Shown here: positions 1 to 10,103 of the stretch, one piece after another | Layout of the letters: every line of letters starts with the position of its first letter | Numbering within the stretch: the stretch's first letter is position 1 | Assembly (NCBI RefSeq): GCF_000721105.1 | Contig: NZ_JOEV01000020.1 | Coordinates: forward strand, 62,001 to 126,000 | DNA: 64,000 bases | Direction of reading: 5' to 3' | Source of the DNA: Streptomyces cellulosae | GTDB taxonomy: Bacteria; Actinomycetota; Actinomycetes; Streptomycetales; Streptomycetaceae | Made by a program: the position numbers and the translations under genes | Notes under the pieces: model-generated | Databases searched by the model: none | What the model was told of the DNA's origin: nothing | The model's input: only the letters and a program-made list of their open reading frames with translations

Positions 1-147
1 ACCGGCTCCGGCAAGGTGCTCCGTGAGCGCGCCGGCAAGCGCCACCTGCTCGAGCACAAGTCGTCGCGCGTGACGCGTCGCCTCACCGGCAACGCCGAGA
101 TGGCCCCGGGCGACACCAAGAAGATCAAGAAGCTTCTCGGCAAGTGA
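1..147 (+). CDS. rpmI: 50S ribosomal protein L35 (C-terminal part)
   Basis: The window opens inside this gene. The frame from base 1 gives 48 residues, beginning [20 protein letters not shown] and ending KKIKKLLGK before TGA. The Lys/Arg-rich '[11 protein letters not shown]' and 'KKLL' segments are typical of bacterial L35, a small 23S rRNA-binding protein of the large subunit. About a quarter of the protein, including the start, lies upstream of the window. It precedes rplT by 96 bases, the usual infC-rpmI-rplT order, so both are presumably on one mRNA. Confidence 0.96.
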   Translation, partial: TGSGKVLRERAGKRHLLEHKSSRVTRRLTGNAEMAPGDTKKIKKLLGK

Positions 148-243
148 CATCCGGCGCGCATCGCACGCCTGATATCTGACCGGGACCCAATCGTTTCCGG
201 GCCGTGTGAGTCCAACCGCGGCCCCGCTGCAAGGAGTTAACAA

Positions 244-627
244 GTGGCACGCGTCAAGCGGGCAGTCAACGCCCACAAGAAGCGCCGGGCGATCCTCGAG
301 CAGGCCTCCGGCTACCGCGGTCAGCGCTCGCGCCTGTACCGCAAGGCCAAGGAGCAGGTCACCCACTCGCTGGTCTACAACTACAACGACCGCAAGAAGC
401 GCAAGGGTGACTTCCGCCAGCTGTGGATCCAGCGCATCAACGCCGCTGCCCGCGCCAACGGCATCACGTACAACCGCTTCATCCAGGGTCTGAAGGCCGC
501 GAACGTCGAGGTCGACCGCAAGATCCTGGCCGAGCTGGCCGTCAACGACGCCGGTGCGTTCGCCGCGCTGGTCGAGGTGGCCCAGAAGGCGCTGCCGAGC
601 GACGTGAACGCGCCCAAGGCTGCGTGA
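244..627 (+). CDS. rplT: 50S ribosomal protein L20
   Basis: 127 residues from a GTG start preceded by AAGGAG. The N-terminus [20 protein letters not shown] and the following '[16 protein letters not shown]' are the L20 signature, with the basic helical tail that threads into the large subunit during early assembly. Full length for the family. It follows rpmI and is closed by a strong hairpin, so it is the last gene of the infC operon. Confidence 0.98.
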   Translation: MARVKRAVNAHKKRRAILEQASGYRGQRSRLYRKAKEQVTHSLVYNYNDRKKRKGDFRQLWIQRINAAARANGITYNRFIQGLKAANVEVDRKILAELAVNDAGAFAALVEVAQKALPSDVNAPKAA

Positions 628-668
628 CGCCGCGCGTCACCGCGCCGGCTGTGAGCCGACGTGACTGA

Positions 669-706
669 ACGGACCCGTGGGCAGCCGCCCGCGGGTCCGT
701 TGTGTT
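669..706 (+). terminator. Terminator after rplT
   Basis: A 9-bp stem (ACGGACCCG at 669-677 with CGGGTCCGT at 692-700), further paired inside, is followed by TGTGTT. It lies 41 bases after the rplT stop and ends the ribosomal-protein operon. Confidence 0.75.
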
Positions 707-731
707 GACTGGTAACCCGAAGGTGAGTTGC

Positions 732-1580
732 ATGGCCCCCGCCACCCCCGAGCTGATCTCCCCCCGTTCCTCCCGCGTCCTGGCCGCCCGGCGGCTGGCC
801 AAGCGGAACTTCCGGGGCAAGGAGCGGCTGTTCCTCGCGGAGGGGCCGCAGGCCGTGCGGGAGGCCGCGGGGCACGCGGACACGCTCGTCGACCTCTTCG
901 CCACGCTGGACGCCGCCGAGCGGTACGCCGACATCGTGGGGGAGGCCCGTGCCGCCGGGGCCCGGGTGCACCTCGCCGACGAGCAGGTGATCGCCGACAT
1001 CTCGACCACCGTCACCCCGCAGGGACTCGTCGGGATCTGCCGGTTCCTCGACACCCCCTTCGAGGACGTCCTCGCCGCCCGTCCCCGGCTCGTCGCCGTC
1101 CTCGCGAACGTCCGGGACCCCGGCAACGCCGGTACCGTGCTGCGGTGCGCGGACGCCGCCGGTGCCGAGGCCGTCGTCCTGACCGACGCGTCCGTCGACC
1201 TGTACAACCCGAAGGCCGTACGGGCCTCCGTGGGCTCGCTGTTCCACCTGCCGGTGGCCGTCTCGGTCCCCGTGGAGGACGCGGTCGAGGGACTGAGGAG
1301 CGTCGGTGTGCGGATCCTCGCCGCCGACGGCGCGGGGGCGCACGACCTCGACGAGGAGCTCGACAAGGGGACCATGGGCGGGCCCACCGCCTGGGTGTTC
1401 GGGAACGAGGCCTGGGGGCTCCCGGAGGAGACCCGCGCGCTCGCGGACGCCGTCGTGCGCGTCCCGATCCACGGGAAGGCCGAGAGCCTGAACCTCGCGA
1501 CCGCGGCCGCCGTATGTCTCTATGCGTCGGCCCGTGCACAGCGCGCCTCCACAGGGTGCCGCACCGTCACCGAGAGCTAG
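732..1580 (+). CDS. TrmH/SpoU-family RNA 2'-O-methyltransferase
   Basis: 282 residues; the ATG has GAAGGTGAG in front. The N-terminal part (about 10-100) is the substrate-binding domain ('RNFRGKERLFLAEGPQAVREA'). The C-terminal part is the SPOUT knot: 'VLANVRDPGNAGTVLRCADAAGA' (motif 1), 'FGNEAWGLPEE' (motif 2) and 'ESLNLATAAAVCLYA' (motif 3). The family transfers methyl from SAM to a ribose 2'-OH in rRNA or tRNA; the exact nucleotide cannot be told from sequence. The location after rplT and before the sensor kinase and pheST is conserved in streptomycetes. Confidence 0.92.
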   Translation: MAPATPELISPRSSRVLAARRLAKRNFRGKERLFLAEGPQAVREAAGHADTLVDLFATLDAAERYADIVGEARAAGARVHLADEQVIADISTTVTPQGLVGICRFLDTPFEDVLAARPRLVAVLANVRDPGNAGTVLRCADAAGAEAVVLTDASVDLYNPKAVRASVGSLFHLPVAVSVPVEDAVEGLRSVGVRILAADGAGAHDLDEELDKGTMGGPTAWVFGNEAWGLPEETRALADAVVRVPIHGKAESLNLATAAAVCLYASARAQRASTGCRTVTES

Positions 1581-1645
1581 TAGGGTGACCAGCTCGGAGG
1601 CCCACTGCGCCGGCTGAGCGGCCGTCTGGGAGGTGGGGTACGGCG

Positions 1646-2782
1646 ATGAGTGTCGGCACGAGCAGCGCACCGGGATCACGGGATGTGCGGCGACCGGCCG
1701 CGCCCCGGCCCGGTGATCTCGCCGAGCTCGGCATCGACCCCGACCAGCTGCCCGACGGCCTGGTCGTCGCCGACGAGCGCGGGCACGTGATCTGCTTCAA
1801 CGCCGCCGCCGAGCGCATCACCGGAGTCCCCGCCGCCGACGCCCTCGGACAGCGGTTGGACAAAGCCCTCCCATTAGAGGACCTGGAGGGGCGCCGCTGG
1901 TGGCAGCTGACCGACCCCTACGGTGGCCTCGCCATCCGGGTCGGCCAGCCCGAACGCAACCTCCTGCTGCCCGGTGGCCGGGAAGTACTGGTCTGCGCCC
2001 GGTACGTCCGCACCGAGCCCACCGGTCCCGTCCGCCGTGTCGTGGTCCAGCTCCGTGACACCGAGGCCCGCCGCCGCACCGAGCGCAGCCACGCCGAACT
2101 GATCGCCACCGTCGCCCACGAGCTGCGCTCCCCGCTCACCTCCGTCAAGGGCTTCACCGCGACCCTCCTCGCCAAGTGGGAGAGGTTCACCGACGACCAG
2201 AAGCGGCTGATGCTGGAGACCGTCGACGCGGACGCCGACCGGGTCACCCGGCTCATCGCCGAGCTGCTGGACATATCGCGCATCGACTCCGGGCGGCTGG
2301 AGGTGCGCCGCCAGCCCGTCGACATCGGCGCCGCCGTCGGCCGCCACATCCAGGCCTACGTCGCCGCCGGTCTGCCCGCCGACCGGTTCCTGCTCCGCAT
2401 CGAGCAGCCGCTGCCCGCCCTGTGGGCCGATCCCGACAAGATCGACCAGGTGCTCAGCAACCTGCTGGAAAATGCGGTGCGGCACGGCGAGGGAACCGTC
2501 ACCATCGACATCACGCCCACGGCGTCCCCCCGGGAAGGTGAGGACGTCGGTACGTCGGTCACGGTGAGCGACGAGGGGTCCGGCATCCCGGAGGAGTCCA
2601 TGAACCGCGTCTTCACCCGCTTCTGGCGGGGCAGCAAGCGCGGCGGCACCGGCCTCGGGCTGTACATCGTCAAGGGCATCGTCGAGGCCCACGGCGGCAC
2701 CATCACGGTCGGCCGCGCCCCCGGCGGCGGCGCCGAGTTCCGATTTACGTTGCCCGTGAGCGTTCCGGCCTACCTGACCTGA
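1646..2782 (+). CDS. Orphan PAS-domain sensor histidine kinase (TTA codon)
   Basis: 378 residues. Residues about 30-135 form a PAS domain ('LPDGLVVADERGHVICFNAAAERITG'). The HisKA box 'VAHELRSPLTSVKGF' (phospho-accepting His near 158) follows, then a HATPase domain with the N box 'NLLENAVRHGEG', G1 'VSDEGSGIPEE' and G2 'GGTGLGLYIVKGIVEAHGG'. No membrane segment is visible, so it is probably cytosolic and senses through PAS. No response regulator is adjacent. The Leu codon at 1874-1876 is TTA, so translation should depend on the bldA tRNA. Confidence 0.93.
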   Translation: MSVGTSSAPGSRDVRRPAAPRPGDLAELGIDPDQLPDGLVVADERGHVICFNAAAERITGVPAADALGQRLDKALPLEDLEGRRWWQLTDPYGGLAIRVGQPERNLLLPGGREVLVCARYVRTEPTGPVRRVVVQLRDTEARRRTERSHAELIATVAHELRSPLTSVKGFTATLLAKWERFTDDQKRLMLETVDADADRVTRLIAELLDISRIDSGRLEVRRQPVDIGAAVGRHIQAYVAAGLPADRFLLRIEQPLPALWADPDKIDQVLSNLLENAVRHGEGTVTIDITPTASPREGEDVGTSVTVSDEGSGIPEESMNRVFTRFWRGSKRGGTGLGLYIVKGIVEAHGGTITVGRAPGGGAEFRFTLPVSVPAYLT

Positions 2783-2922
2783 GCCGCCCACGGGCACATC
2801 CGTCCGTCCTCACCCCGTTAGACTCGGCCCTTGGCACCCATGTGTCCCATGGACGGCCCTCTGACCTCTGAGTGAGTCGGTGACGGGGACCTTCAGCCAG
2901 CCAATCGGAAGCACGGGAAGAG

Positions 2923-4044
2923 ATGTCGGCACCGAACAAGTCGTACGACCCTGTAGAGGTCGAGGCCCTGAAACCGCAAGAGATCGAGCGCATGCGGGAC
3001 GAGGCGCTCGCCGCCTTCGCCGCCGCGGACTCCCTCGACGCGCTCCAGGAGGCCAAGGTCGCGCACACCGGCGGCACCTCCCCGCTGGCCCTCGCCAACC
3101 GCGAGATCGGCGCCCTGCCCCCGCACGCCAAGGCCGACGCCGGCAAGCGCGTGGGCCAGGCCCGCGGCGCCGTGAACAAGGCCCTGGCCGCCCGCCAGGT
3201 GGAGCTGGAGGCCGAGCGGGACCAGCGGGTGCTCGTCGAGGAGGCGGTGGACGTCACACTGCCGTACGACCGCGTACCGGCCGGCGCCCGCCATCCGCTG
3301 ACCACGCTCTCCGAGCGCATCGAGGACATCTTCGTGGCCATGGGCTACGAGGTCGCCGAGGGACCCGAGGCCGAGGCCGAGTGGTTCAACTTCGACTCCC
3401 TCAACATCGGCCCGGACCACCCGGCCCGCGGCGAGGCCGACACCTTCTTCGTGCAGGGCCCGGACGGCGGCACCGAGTCCGGTGTCGTGCTGCGCACCCA
3501 CACCTCGCCCGTGCAGGTCCGCTCGCTGCTCGACCGTGAGCTGCCGGTGTACACGATCTGTCCCGGCCGCGTGTACCGCACCGACGAGCTGGACGCCACC
3601 CACACCCCGGTCTTCCACCAGGTCGAGCTGATCGCCGTCGACGAGGGCCTGACCATGGCCGACCTCAAGGGCACCCTGGACCACATGGTCCAGTCCCTGT
3701 TCGGTGAGGGCATGAAGACCCGGCTGCGGCCGAACTTCTTCCCGTTCACCGAGCCGTCCGCCGAGATGGACATGGTGTGCTACGTCTGCCGCGGCGAGTC
3801 CGTCGGCAACCCCGACCGGCCCTGCCGCACCTGCTCGTCCGAGGGCTGGATCGAGCTCGGCGGCTGCGGCATGGTCAACCCGCGGGTGCTCACCGCCTGC
3901 GGCGTCGACCCGGAGAAGTACAGCGGCTTCGCCTTCGGGTTCGGCATCGAGCGGATGCTGATGTTCCGCCACAACGTCGAAGACATGCGAGACATGGTCG
4001 AGGGTGACGTCCGGTTCACCCGGCCGTTCGGGATGGAGATCTGA
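2923..4044 (+). CDS. pheS: Phenylalanyl-tRNA synthetase alpha subunit
   Basis: 373 residues. An N-terminal coiled coil (about 1-90) binds tRNA. The class II catalytic core carries motif 2 ('[20 protein letters not shown]') and motif 3 ('[20 protein letters not shown]'). With PheT it forms the alpha2beta2 enzyme charging tRNA-Phe. Full family length. The TGA overlaps the pheT ATG by one base, giving translational coupling. The 140 bases upstream contain no obvious leader peptide. Confidence 0.98.
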   Translation: MSAPNKSYDPVEVEALKPQEIERMRDEALAAFAAADSLDALQEAKVAHTGGTSPLALANREIGALPPHAKADAGKRVGQARGAVNKALAARQVELEAERDQRVLVEEAVDVTLPYDRVPAGARHPLTTLSERIEDIFVAMGYEVAEGPEAEAEWFNFDSLNIGPDHPARGEADTFFVQGPDGGTESGVVLRTHTSPVQVRSLLDRELPVYTICPGRVYRTDELDATHTPVFHQVELIAVDEGLTMADLKGTLDHMVQSLFGEGMKTRLRPNFFPFTEPSAEMDMVCYVCRGESVGNPDRPCRTCSSEGWIELGGCGMVNPRVLTACGVDPEKYSGFAFGFGIERMLMFRHNVEDMRDMVEGDVRFTRPFGMEI

Positions 4045-6557
4045 TGCGGGTCCCGCTTTCCTGGCTGCGGGAGTACGTCGACCTGCCGGCGACGCAGACC
4101 GGCCGTGACGTCCAGGCCAAGCTCGTGTCCGCCGGCCTCGAGGTCGAGACCGTCGAGCACCTCGGCGCCGACCTCAAGGGCCCCCTGGTGGTCGGCCAGG
4201 TGCTGACCATCGAGGAGCTGGAGGGCTTCAAGAAGCCGATCCGGTTCTGCACCGTCGACGTCGGGCAGGCCAACGGCACCGGCGAGCCGCAGGAGATCGT
4301 CTGCGGCGCCCGCAACTTCGCCGTCGGCGACAAGGTCGTCGTGGTGCTGCCCGGCGCCACGCTGCCCGGCGGCTTCTCGATCTCCGCGCGCAAGACGTAC
4401 GGCAAGACGTCCCACGGCATGATCTGCTCCAGCGACGAGCTGGGCATGGGTGACGACGGCACCAAGGGCATCATCGTGCTGCCGCCGGAGACCGAGGTCG
4501 GCAAGGACGCCATCGAGCTCCTGGAGCTGGTCGACGAGGTCCTGGACATCGCCGTCACCGCCAACCGAGGCGACTGCCTGTCGATTCGCGGTGTCGCCCG
4601 CGAGACCGCCATCGCCTACGGCCTGCCGCTGCGCGACCCGGCCCTCCTCGACGTTCCCGCCCCGAACGCGTACGGCTACCCGGTCCGCGTCACCGAACCG
4701 GTCGGCTGCGACCGCTTCACCGCCCGCACGGTGACCGGCCTGAGCCCCGAGGCGCGCTCCCCGATCTGGCTGCAGCGCCGCCTGCAGAAGGTCGGCATGC
4801 GCCCGATCTCGCTCGCCGTCGACGTCACCAACTACGTGATGATGGAGCTCGGCCAGCCGCTGCACGCCTACGACCGCACGCTGGTCCGGGGCACCATCGG
4901 CGTGCGCCGGGCCGAGGAGGGCGAGAAGATCGTCACCCTCGACGGCGTCGAGCGGAAGCTGCACGCCGAGGACCTGGTGATCACGGACGACCGGGGCCCC
5001 ATCGGCCTCGCCGGTGTCATGGGCGGCGCCAACACCGAGATCGCGGACCACCAGGATCTCGAGAACGCGACGACGGACGTGGTCATCGAGGCCGCGCACT
5101 TCAACCAGGTCTCGATCGCGCGCACCGCCCGTCGTCACAAGCTGTCCTCCGAGGCGTCCCGGCGCTTCGAGCGCGGGGTGGACCCGCAGGCCGCGCCCGC
5201 CGCCGCGCAGCGCACCGTCGACCTGCTGGTGCTGCTCGCGGGCGGCACCGCGGAGGCCGGCGTCACCGAGGTCATCGCCCCGTCCGCGCCGCACACCATC
5301 ACCGTGCCCGCCGACCACCCGGACAAGGTCGCCGGTGTCGCGTACGGCCGCGAGATCGTCGTACGCCGCCTCCAGGAGGTCGGCTGCGACGTGTACGGGC
5401 AGGACGAGCTGGTCGTCACCGTGCCGTCCTGGCGGCCCGACCTGCGCGACCCGAACGACCTGGCGGAGGAGGTCATCCGCCTGGAGGGCTACGAGAACCT
5501 GCCCTCCACGCTGCCCAGGCCCCCGGCGGGCCGTGGCCTGACCCGCCGGCAGCGGCTGCACCGCCGCGTCGGCCGGGTGCTGGCCGGTGCCGGGTACGTC
5601 GAGGCGCCGAACTACCCCTTCGTCAGCGAGCAGGTCTTCGACCAGCTCGGCCTGGACGCCGACGACCCGGCCCGACGGGTCGTCAAGCTGGTCAACCCGC
5701 TCAACGACGAGGAGCCCGCCCTCCGTACGTCGCTGCTGCCGGGCCTGCTGGGTGCCCTGCGGCGCAACGACGGCCGGGGCTCGCACGACCTGGCGCTCTT
5801 CGAGACGGGGCTGGTCTTCCTGCCGCGCGAGGAGCAGGCGAGCGCCGCGGCCCTGCCGGTGGACCGGCGGCCGACCGATGAGGAGATCGCCGAGCTGAAC
5901 GCCGCGCTGCCCGAGCAGCCGCGCCATGTCGCCGTCGTCCTCGCGGGCGCCCGCGAGCAGGCCGGCTGGTGGGGCAAGGGCCGCCCGGCCGACTGGGCCG
6001 ACACGGTCGAGGCGGCGCGTGCGGTGGCCCGGGAAGCCGGTGCCGAACTGGTCGTCCGCGGTGGGCAGTACGGGCCGTGGCACCCGGGCCGGTGCGCCGA
6101 GCTGGCGGTCGTCGCCGACGGCGGCGAGCGGATCGTCGGGCACGCGGGTGAGCTGCACCCGCGGGTGCTGAAGGCGCTGGGGCTGCCCGCGCGCACCTGT
6201 GCGATGGAGCTCGACCTGGACGCGCTGGAGGAGGTGGGCGACGCGACGGTGCAGGCGCCGAGCATCTCCGCGTTCCCCGTCGCCACGCAGGACGTCGCCC
6301 TGGTGGTCGACAGGTTCGTACCGCACGCCGATGTGGAGGCCGCGCTGCGCGACGGCGCGGGGGAACTGCTGGAGGCGATCCGGCTGTTCGACGTGTACGA
6401 GAACGCCGAGCAGCTGGGCGAGGGCAAGAAGTCGCTGGCGTACGCGCTGCGGTTCCGGGCGGCTGACCGGACTCTGACCGTCGACGAGGCCTCGGCGGCC
6501 CGGGATGCGGCGGTCGCGGTGGCGGGGGAGCGGACGGGAGCGGTTCTGAGGGGCTGA
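4044..6557 (+). CDS. pheT: Phenylalanyl-tRNA synthetase beta subunit
   Basis: 837 residues. Order: N-terminal B1 domain, EMAP/OB tRNA-binding domain (about 40-150, '[13 protein letters not shown]...EIVCGARNF'), B3/B4 editing domain that hydrolyses mischarged Tyr-tRNA-Phe, B5, catalytic-like domain ('[21 protein letters not shown]') and C-terminal ferredoxin-fold anticodon-binding domain ('[25 protein letters not shown]'). Usual length for bacteria. Coupled to pheS by a one-base stop/start overlap. Confidence 0.98.
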   Translation: MRVPLSWLREYVDLPATQTGRDVQAKLVSAGLEVETVEHLGADLKGPLVVGQVLTIEELEGFKKPIRFCTVDVGQANGTGEPQEIVCGARNFAVGDKVVVVLPGATLPGGFSISARKTYGKTSHGMICSSDELGMGDDGTKGIIVLPPETEVGKDAIELLELVDEVLDIAVTANRGDCLSIRGVARETAIAYGLPLRDPALLDVPAPNAYGYPVRVTEPVGCDRFTARTVTGLSPEARSPIWLQRRLQKVGMRPISLAVDVTNYVMMELGQPLHAYDRTLVRGTIGVRRAEEGEKIVTLDGVERKLHAEDLVITDDRGPIGLAGVMGGANTEIADHQDLENATTDVVIEAAHFNQVSIARTARRHKLSSEASRRFERGVDPQAAPAAAQRTVDLLVLLAGGTAEAGVTEVIAPSAPHTITVPADHPDKVAGVAYGREIVVRRLQEVGCDVYGQDELVVTVPSWRPDLRDPNDLAEEVIRLEGYENLPSTLPRPPAGRGLTRRQRLHRRVGRVLAGAGYVEAPNYPFVSEQVFDQLGLDADDPARRVVKLVNPLNDEEPALRTSLLPGLLGALRRNDGRGSHDLALFETGLVFLPREEQASAAALPVDRRPTDEEIAELNAALPEQPRHVAVVLAGAREQAGWWGKGRPADWADTVEAARAVAREAGAELVVRGGQYGPWHPGRCAELAVVADGGERIVGHAGELHPRVLKALGLPARTCAMELDLDALEEVGDATVQAPSISAFPVATQDVALVVDRFVPHADVEAALRDGAGELLEAIRLFDVYENAEQLGEGKKSLAYALRFRAADRTLTVDEASAARDAAVAVAGERTGAVLRG

Positions 6558-6641
6558 GGGACGTCTGAGGGACGCCACAGCCACCCCACTCGATCGGGTG
6601 CGGTCTGCTGGTGGTCCGGTCCCTCGGCCCATGCGCTCGAA

Positions 6642-6673
6642 GATCGGACCGGCCTTTCGGGGCCGGTCCGATC
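6642..6673 (+). terminator. Terminator after pheT
   Basis: A 13-bp perfect stem (6642-6654 with 6661-6673) around loop TTTCGG, 84 bases after the pheT stop. No T run follows, which is common for Streptomyces hairpin terminators. Confidence 0.75.
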
Positions 6674-6707
6674 GCGCAGGCGGGGCCTGATGGGGGCGGC
6701 GTGATCC

Positions 6708-7460
6708 GTGTCGGACCCAGCGCATGCCGCTGCCCCGCGCGTCGACGGGCTTGGCATCGCTGCCGCCCAGCTCTTCCCCGACCGCGGTGCCACCGCCGGG
6801 GGAGACCTGTACGAGGCGGTCGGCACCGAGTGCGGCGTGCGGGTCGTGATGGGGGACGTCCGCGGACACGGGATGCCGCCATCGGCACGCCGCGGCCGAC
6901 CGTCCTCGGCGGCTTCCGTGAGGCGGTGCACGACGAGGCGGTGCACGGCCCCGTCGTGCACGACGAGGCCGGACTCGACGGTGTCCTGCGGCGGCTGGAG
7001 CGTGCCCCGGACCGGCACCCGCGCGAGCGTGCCCGGGCCGAGCGCCCCGCGGCCGGCCGGGAGCCGGACAACCCGACAACCCGGTCGCCGAGGAGTTCGT
7101 GACCGTACCGCTGCCGGAGATACGCCGGGACGCCGAGGTGCACGCTCTCACCCGCGGTCTCCCCGTGGCCGTACCGGCTCAGCGGCACGAGGGTCGAGCC
7201 GCTCGCCCGCGCCGACCCGCTGCCTCCCCTCGGCCTTTCCCGCTACCGTTCGCGGCGCCCAACCGGTGTCCCAGGGGCCGCCCGCGAGCGACCCCTGGCC
7301 GTCCCGCAGGCCGTACCGGGCTCGGTCCTCACCGGGCTCCTGTACCACACCCGAGGGGAGCCGGCCCACGACGGGGCGTTGCTCGTCCTTCGCGACGACG
7401 TCTACCTCGACGCGGCAGAGCGGTACCGGGCCGCCGCTTGTACGAGGGGGAGCCGGCGGC
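6708..7460 (+). pseudogene. Decayed SpoIIE/PP2C-type serine phosphatase
   Basis: Recognisable pieces of a Streptomyces PP2C/SpoIIE phosphatase lie in different frames. 'AGGDLYEAVGTECGVRVVMG' followed by 'DVRGHG' (6800-6870) is the metal-binding GD...GDVxGHG region. 'TVLGGFREAVHDEA...LDGVLRRLERA' (6900-7015) follows in a second frame. 'PVAEEFVTVPLPEIRRDAEVHAL' (7085-7150) is in a third, and 'EPLARADPLPPLG...GALLVLRDDVYLD' (7190-7420) returns to the second. At least three frame breaks, plus an apparent small duplication near 'HDEAVHGPVVHDEA', rule out an intact product. It sits between pheT and the regulator at 7610. Confidence 0.75.
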
Positions 7461-7609
7461 CCGGTCGGCCTCTTTCGAGGCATTTCAGTCAACCGGCCGA
7501 AAACTCTCCGCGACAGCGCGCACACAGTGCGGATTCGAGTACTCCGTTCACACCCCGTGTGAAGGCGGACGCACTACTCTGTCGGCACCGAGCCACCGGG
7601 GGGCCTCCC

Positions 7610-8950
7610 ATGCAGCCCAACACTCTGCTCGACGCGATCCTGGACGAGGCGGGGATCTCGAACGCGGGTCTCGCCGCCCATGTGAACCAGGCGGGCCGGG
7701 CCCGCGGACTCGCCCTCCGCTACGAACACACCGCCGTGGCGCGGTGGTTGAAAGGACAGCGGCCCCGGGGCCAGGTGCCCGACCTGATCTGCGAGGTGCT
7801 CGCCGTCCGGCTGCACCGCCCCGTCACCCTCGACGACATCGGCCTCGGCGTCCCCGGCGAACCCGCCGCCCCGCACGGCACCTCCCTGTCCGGCTTCGTC
7901 GAGCGGGCGACCGCCCTGTGGCGCTCCGACGAGCAGCAACGCCCGCACATCCTGGGCGCGCCCGCGGTCACCGGCACGCCCGCCGTCATGCCGGTGTGGG
8001 AGTGGGAGAACCCGCCCGAGGACGTCGACGTGTCCCGCGGCGGACGGCACCGGGTCACCTCCGCCGACATCGAGATGCTGCGCGCGGCCCGCGCCCACTA
8101 CGAGCAGATGTACCGCAAGGCGGGCGGCATCGCCACCCGCTCCCGGATCGTCGGCTTCCTCAACGCCGAGGCCGCCCCGCTGCTGCGCGGCAGCTACACC
8201 GACGAGACGGGCCGCCAACTGCACCGGGCCACGGGCGGGTTGGTCGCGGTCGCCGGGATCTGCGCGTACGACTCCGACGCGCACGGCCTCGCCCAGCGCT
8301 ACTTCCACCAGGCGCTCAGACTGGCGAAGGCCAGCGGGGACCGGGGACTTGGCGCGTATGTGATCGCGCTGCTGGTCAACCAGTCGCTGTTCATGCGGGA
8401 GTACCGGCAGGCTGTCGCCTTCGCGGAGGCCGCGCTGCGCGCCGCCGGCAAGCACATCACGCCCGCGCTCGCCTCCGACCTGTACGCGATGCAGGCGAAG
8501 GCGTACGCCCACCTCGGCGACGGCACGAGCGCGCTGTCCTGCATCCGGCGGGCCGAGCAGGCCGCCGAACGCATCCGGCGCGGATACGAACCCGACGAGA
8601 CCGGCTATGTCCAGCCGGGACTGGTCAACGTCCAGGTGGCGGAGGCGCTGCTCAGCCTCGGCGAGGTGGCGGCGGCCCGGGAGCACGCCATGGCCGCCGT
8701 CGACAACCCCGCCCACGACCGGGGCCGGGTGCACCGGCTGGCCATGCTCAGCACGATCGAGTTGCGCCAGGGCAACGCCGACAGGGCGGCGGCCACCGCG
8801 GTGCAGATGGCCGAACAGGCCCGGGGCATGGAGTCGCGGCGGCTGCGCGACAGACTCAGAGCGGTGCGCGAACACCTGGTGCGCAGCGGCTGCGCGGGTA
8901 CGTCCGAGGCAGCCGAACTCATCGACGGGGCACTGCGCGTACCGCTGTAG
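7610..8950 (+). CDS. XRE-type helix-turn-helix regulator with TPR-like C-terminus
   Basis: 446 residues. The N-terminal ~75 residues ('LLDAILDEAGISNAGLAAHV' ... 'TAVARWLKGQRPRG') are the atypical XRE-like HTH common in Streptomyces regulators of the NsdA/BldB-associated type. Residues about 150-430 are Ala/Leu/Arg-rich helical repeats resembling TPRs ('SLGEVAAAREHAMAAVDNP', 'LRQGNADRAAATAVQMAEQ'), often used for protein or peptide sensing. The ATG at 7610 begins the conserved MQPNTLLDAILDEAG and follows GGGGGCC. The target genes are unknown. Confidence 0.85.
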   Translation: MQPNTLLDAILDEAGISNAGLAAHVNQAGRARGLALRYEHTAVARWLKGQRPRGQVPDLICEVLAVRLHRPVTLDDIGLGVPGEPAAPHGTSLSGFVERATALWRSDEQQRPHILGAPAVTGTPAVMPVWEWENPPEDVDVSRGGRHRVTSADIEMLRAARAHYEQMYRKAGGIATRSRIVGFLNAEAAPLLRGSYTDETGRQLHRATGGLVAVAGICAYDSDAHGLAQRYFHQALRLAKASGDRGLGAYVIALLVNQSLFMREYRQAVAFAEAALRAAGKHITPALASDLYAMQAKAYAHLGDGTSALSCIRRAEQAAERIRRGYEPDETGYVQPGLVNVQVAEALLSLGEVAAAREHAMAAVDNPAHDRGRVHRLAMLSTIELRQGNADRAAATAVQMAEQARGMESRRLRDRLRAVREHLVRSGCAGTSEAAELIDGALRVPL

Positions 8951-9036
8951 ACCGGCCGCAGACCGGCACACGAGCACCCACACCCCACAGTCCCTGCTGC
9001 GATATTGCCACTTACTCGACGGAAGGTGGCAGAACC

Positions 9037-9582
9037 GTGCAGTGGACGAAGCAGAGCGAACAAACTGTGTATGAAAACCGCTGGTTCACCGTCAACCTGG
9101 CAGATGTGGAACTGCCGGACGGGCGGCACCTGGACCACTTCCTGATACGGCTGAGGCCCGTCGCCGTGGCCACGGTCGTGAACGAGGCCAACGAGGTCCT
9201 GCTCCTGTGGCGGCACCGCTTCATCACCGACAGCTGGGGATGGGAACTCGCGGCGGGCGTCGTCGAGGACGGCGAGGACATCGCGTACGCGGCCGCCAGG
9301 GAACTCGAGGAGGAGACCGGCTGGCGGCCGGGACCCCTGCGCCACCTGATGAGCGTGGAGCCGTCCAACGGTCTCACCGACGCCCGGCACCACATCTACT
9401 GGTCGGACGAGGGCGAGTACATCGGGCACCCGGTGGACGACTTCGAGTCGGACCGCCGGGAATGGGTTCCCCTCAAACTCGTCCCCGACATGGTCGCCCG
9501 TGGGGAGGTCCCGGCCGCCAACATGGCGGCCGCGTTACTACTGCTGCATCATCTCCGGCTGGGCCAGGACGCCATGCCCTGA
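9037..9582 (+). CDS. NUDIX hydrolase (TTA codon)
   Basis: 181 residues from a GTG with GGAAGG 10 bases upstream. The complete Nudix box is present near residues 70-92 (Gly, five residues, Glu, seven residues, then RELEEETGW). The order 'WFTVNLADVELPDGR' plus this box resembles ADP-ribose/ADP-sugar pyrophosphatases, but the substrate is not determined. The Leu codon at 9535-9537 is TTA in frame, so this gene may be bldA-dependent. It is separated from the upstream regulator by 86 bases and may be co-expressed with it. Confidence 0.9.
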   Translation: MQWTKQSEQTVYENRWFTVNLADVELPDGRHLDHFLIRLRPVAVATVVNEANEVLLLWRHRFITDSWGWELAAGVVEDGEDIAYAAARELEEETGWRPGPLRHLMSVEPSNGLTDARHHIYWSDEGEYIGHPVDDFESDRREWVPLKLVPDMVARGEVPAANMAAALLLLHHLRLGQDAMP

Positions 9583-9607
9583 ACCAACCCCCCACGCGTC
9601 CTGGGCC

Positions 9608-9865
9608 TCAGCGGCCGAGAGCCTGCCAGACCGTCACGACGAGCGCGCCCAGCGCGGTGAGTGCCGCGACCGCGGGCAGCGGCCAGCGGGCGTGCTCCAG
9701 GGCGACGACCCGCGCGCTCAGGTCGTCGAGTTCCTTGTCGGTTTCCTCGGTGCGGTGACTGAGCAGAGCCAGTCCCCCCTCGACGCGCGCGTAGGCGACG
9801 TCGAGGCGTCGGCGTAACTCTGCGAGTTCGCCATGGACCACGGGATGTTCGGGATCGGTGGTCAC
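9608..9865 (-). CDS. Small coiled-coil, tail-anchored membrane protein
   Basis: 85 residues from a GTG preceded by AAAGGAG. Residues about 10-60 are heptad-like and charged ('ELAELRRRLDVAYARVEGGLALLSHRTEE...LDDLSARVVALEHAR'). One C-terminal membrane helix ('LPAVAALTALGALVVTVWQAL') follows. The topology is that of a cytoplasmic coiled coil anchored by its tail. No function is recognised. It is convergent with the NUDIX gene. Confidence 0.75.
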   Translation of the reverse strand: MTTDPEHPVVHGELAELRRRLDVAYARVEGGLALLSHRTEETDKELDDLSARVVALEHARWPLPAVAALTALGALVVTVWQALGR

Positions 9866-9995
9866 GGTGCCACTCCTTTGCGTAGTCGTCACATCCCTTG
9901 CATGCGCATAAGGAGTCAACTCGCCTGGTGGGCACGTGGGGAGAGTGTGCGACGGGCATATGCGGGCCCGGCGCGCACACGGTGTGTGAATGCGG

Positions 9996-10027
9996 CGGGC
10001 CCGGCACTCCGAAGAGCGCCGGGCCCG
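9996..10027 (-). terminator. GC hairpin downstream of the 3-hydroxybutyryl-CoA dehydrogenase gene
   Basis: 10-bp perfect inverted repeat CGGGCCCGGC / GCCGGGCCCG with a 12-base loop, about 77 bases after the stop of the minus-strand dehydrogenase gene. The rest of 9866-10103 shows no gene. Confidence 0.55.
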
Positions 10028-10103
10028 TTGCCGTCGCACTGTGTAGCCGGCACCCTGGAACGGGCACTGTGCAACCGGCTGGCTGTCTCCGAGCCGAGGT
10101 GTC

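Noticed and set aside
2783..2922. T-box or leader-peptide attenuator before pheS
   Set aside because: No T-box core, no Phe-rich short frame and no terminator/antiterminator pair could be made out.
3780..7151. 1123-codon open frame on the minus strand opposite pheST
   Set aside because: Antisense shadow of high-GC coding DNA, with low-complexity composition and no motif; pheS and pheT are certain on the other strand.
7099..9582. A single very long open frame covering the phosphatase wreck, the regulator and the NUDIX gene
   Set aside because: It is a GC-rich read-through. Only its last 181 residues (from 9037) have family motifs; the middle is the wrong frame of the regulator gene.
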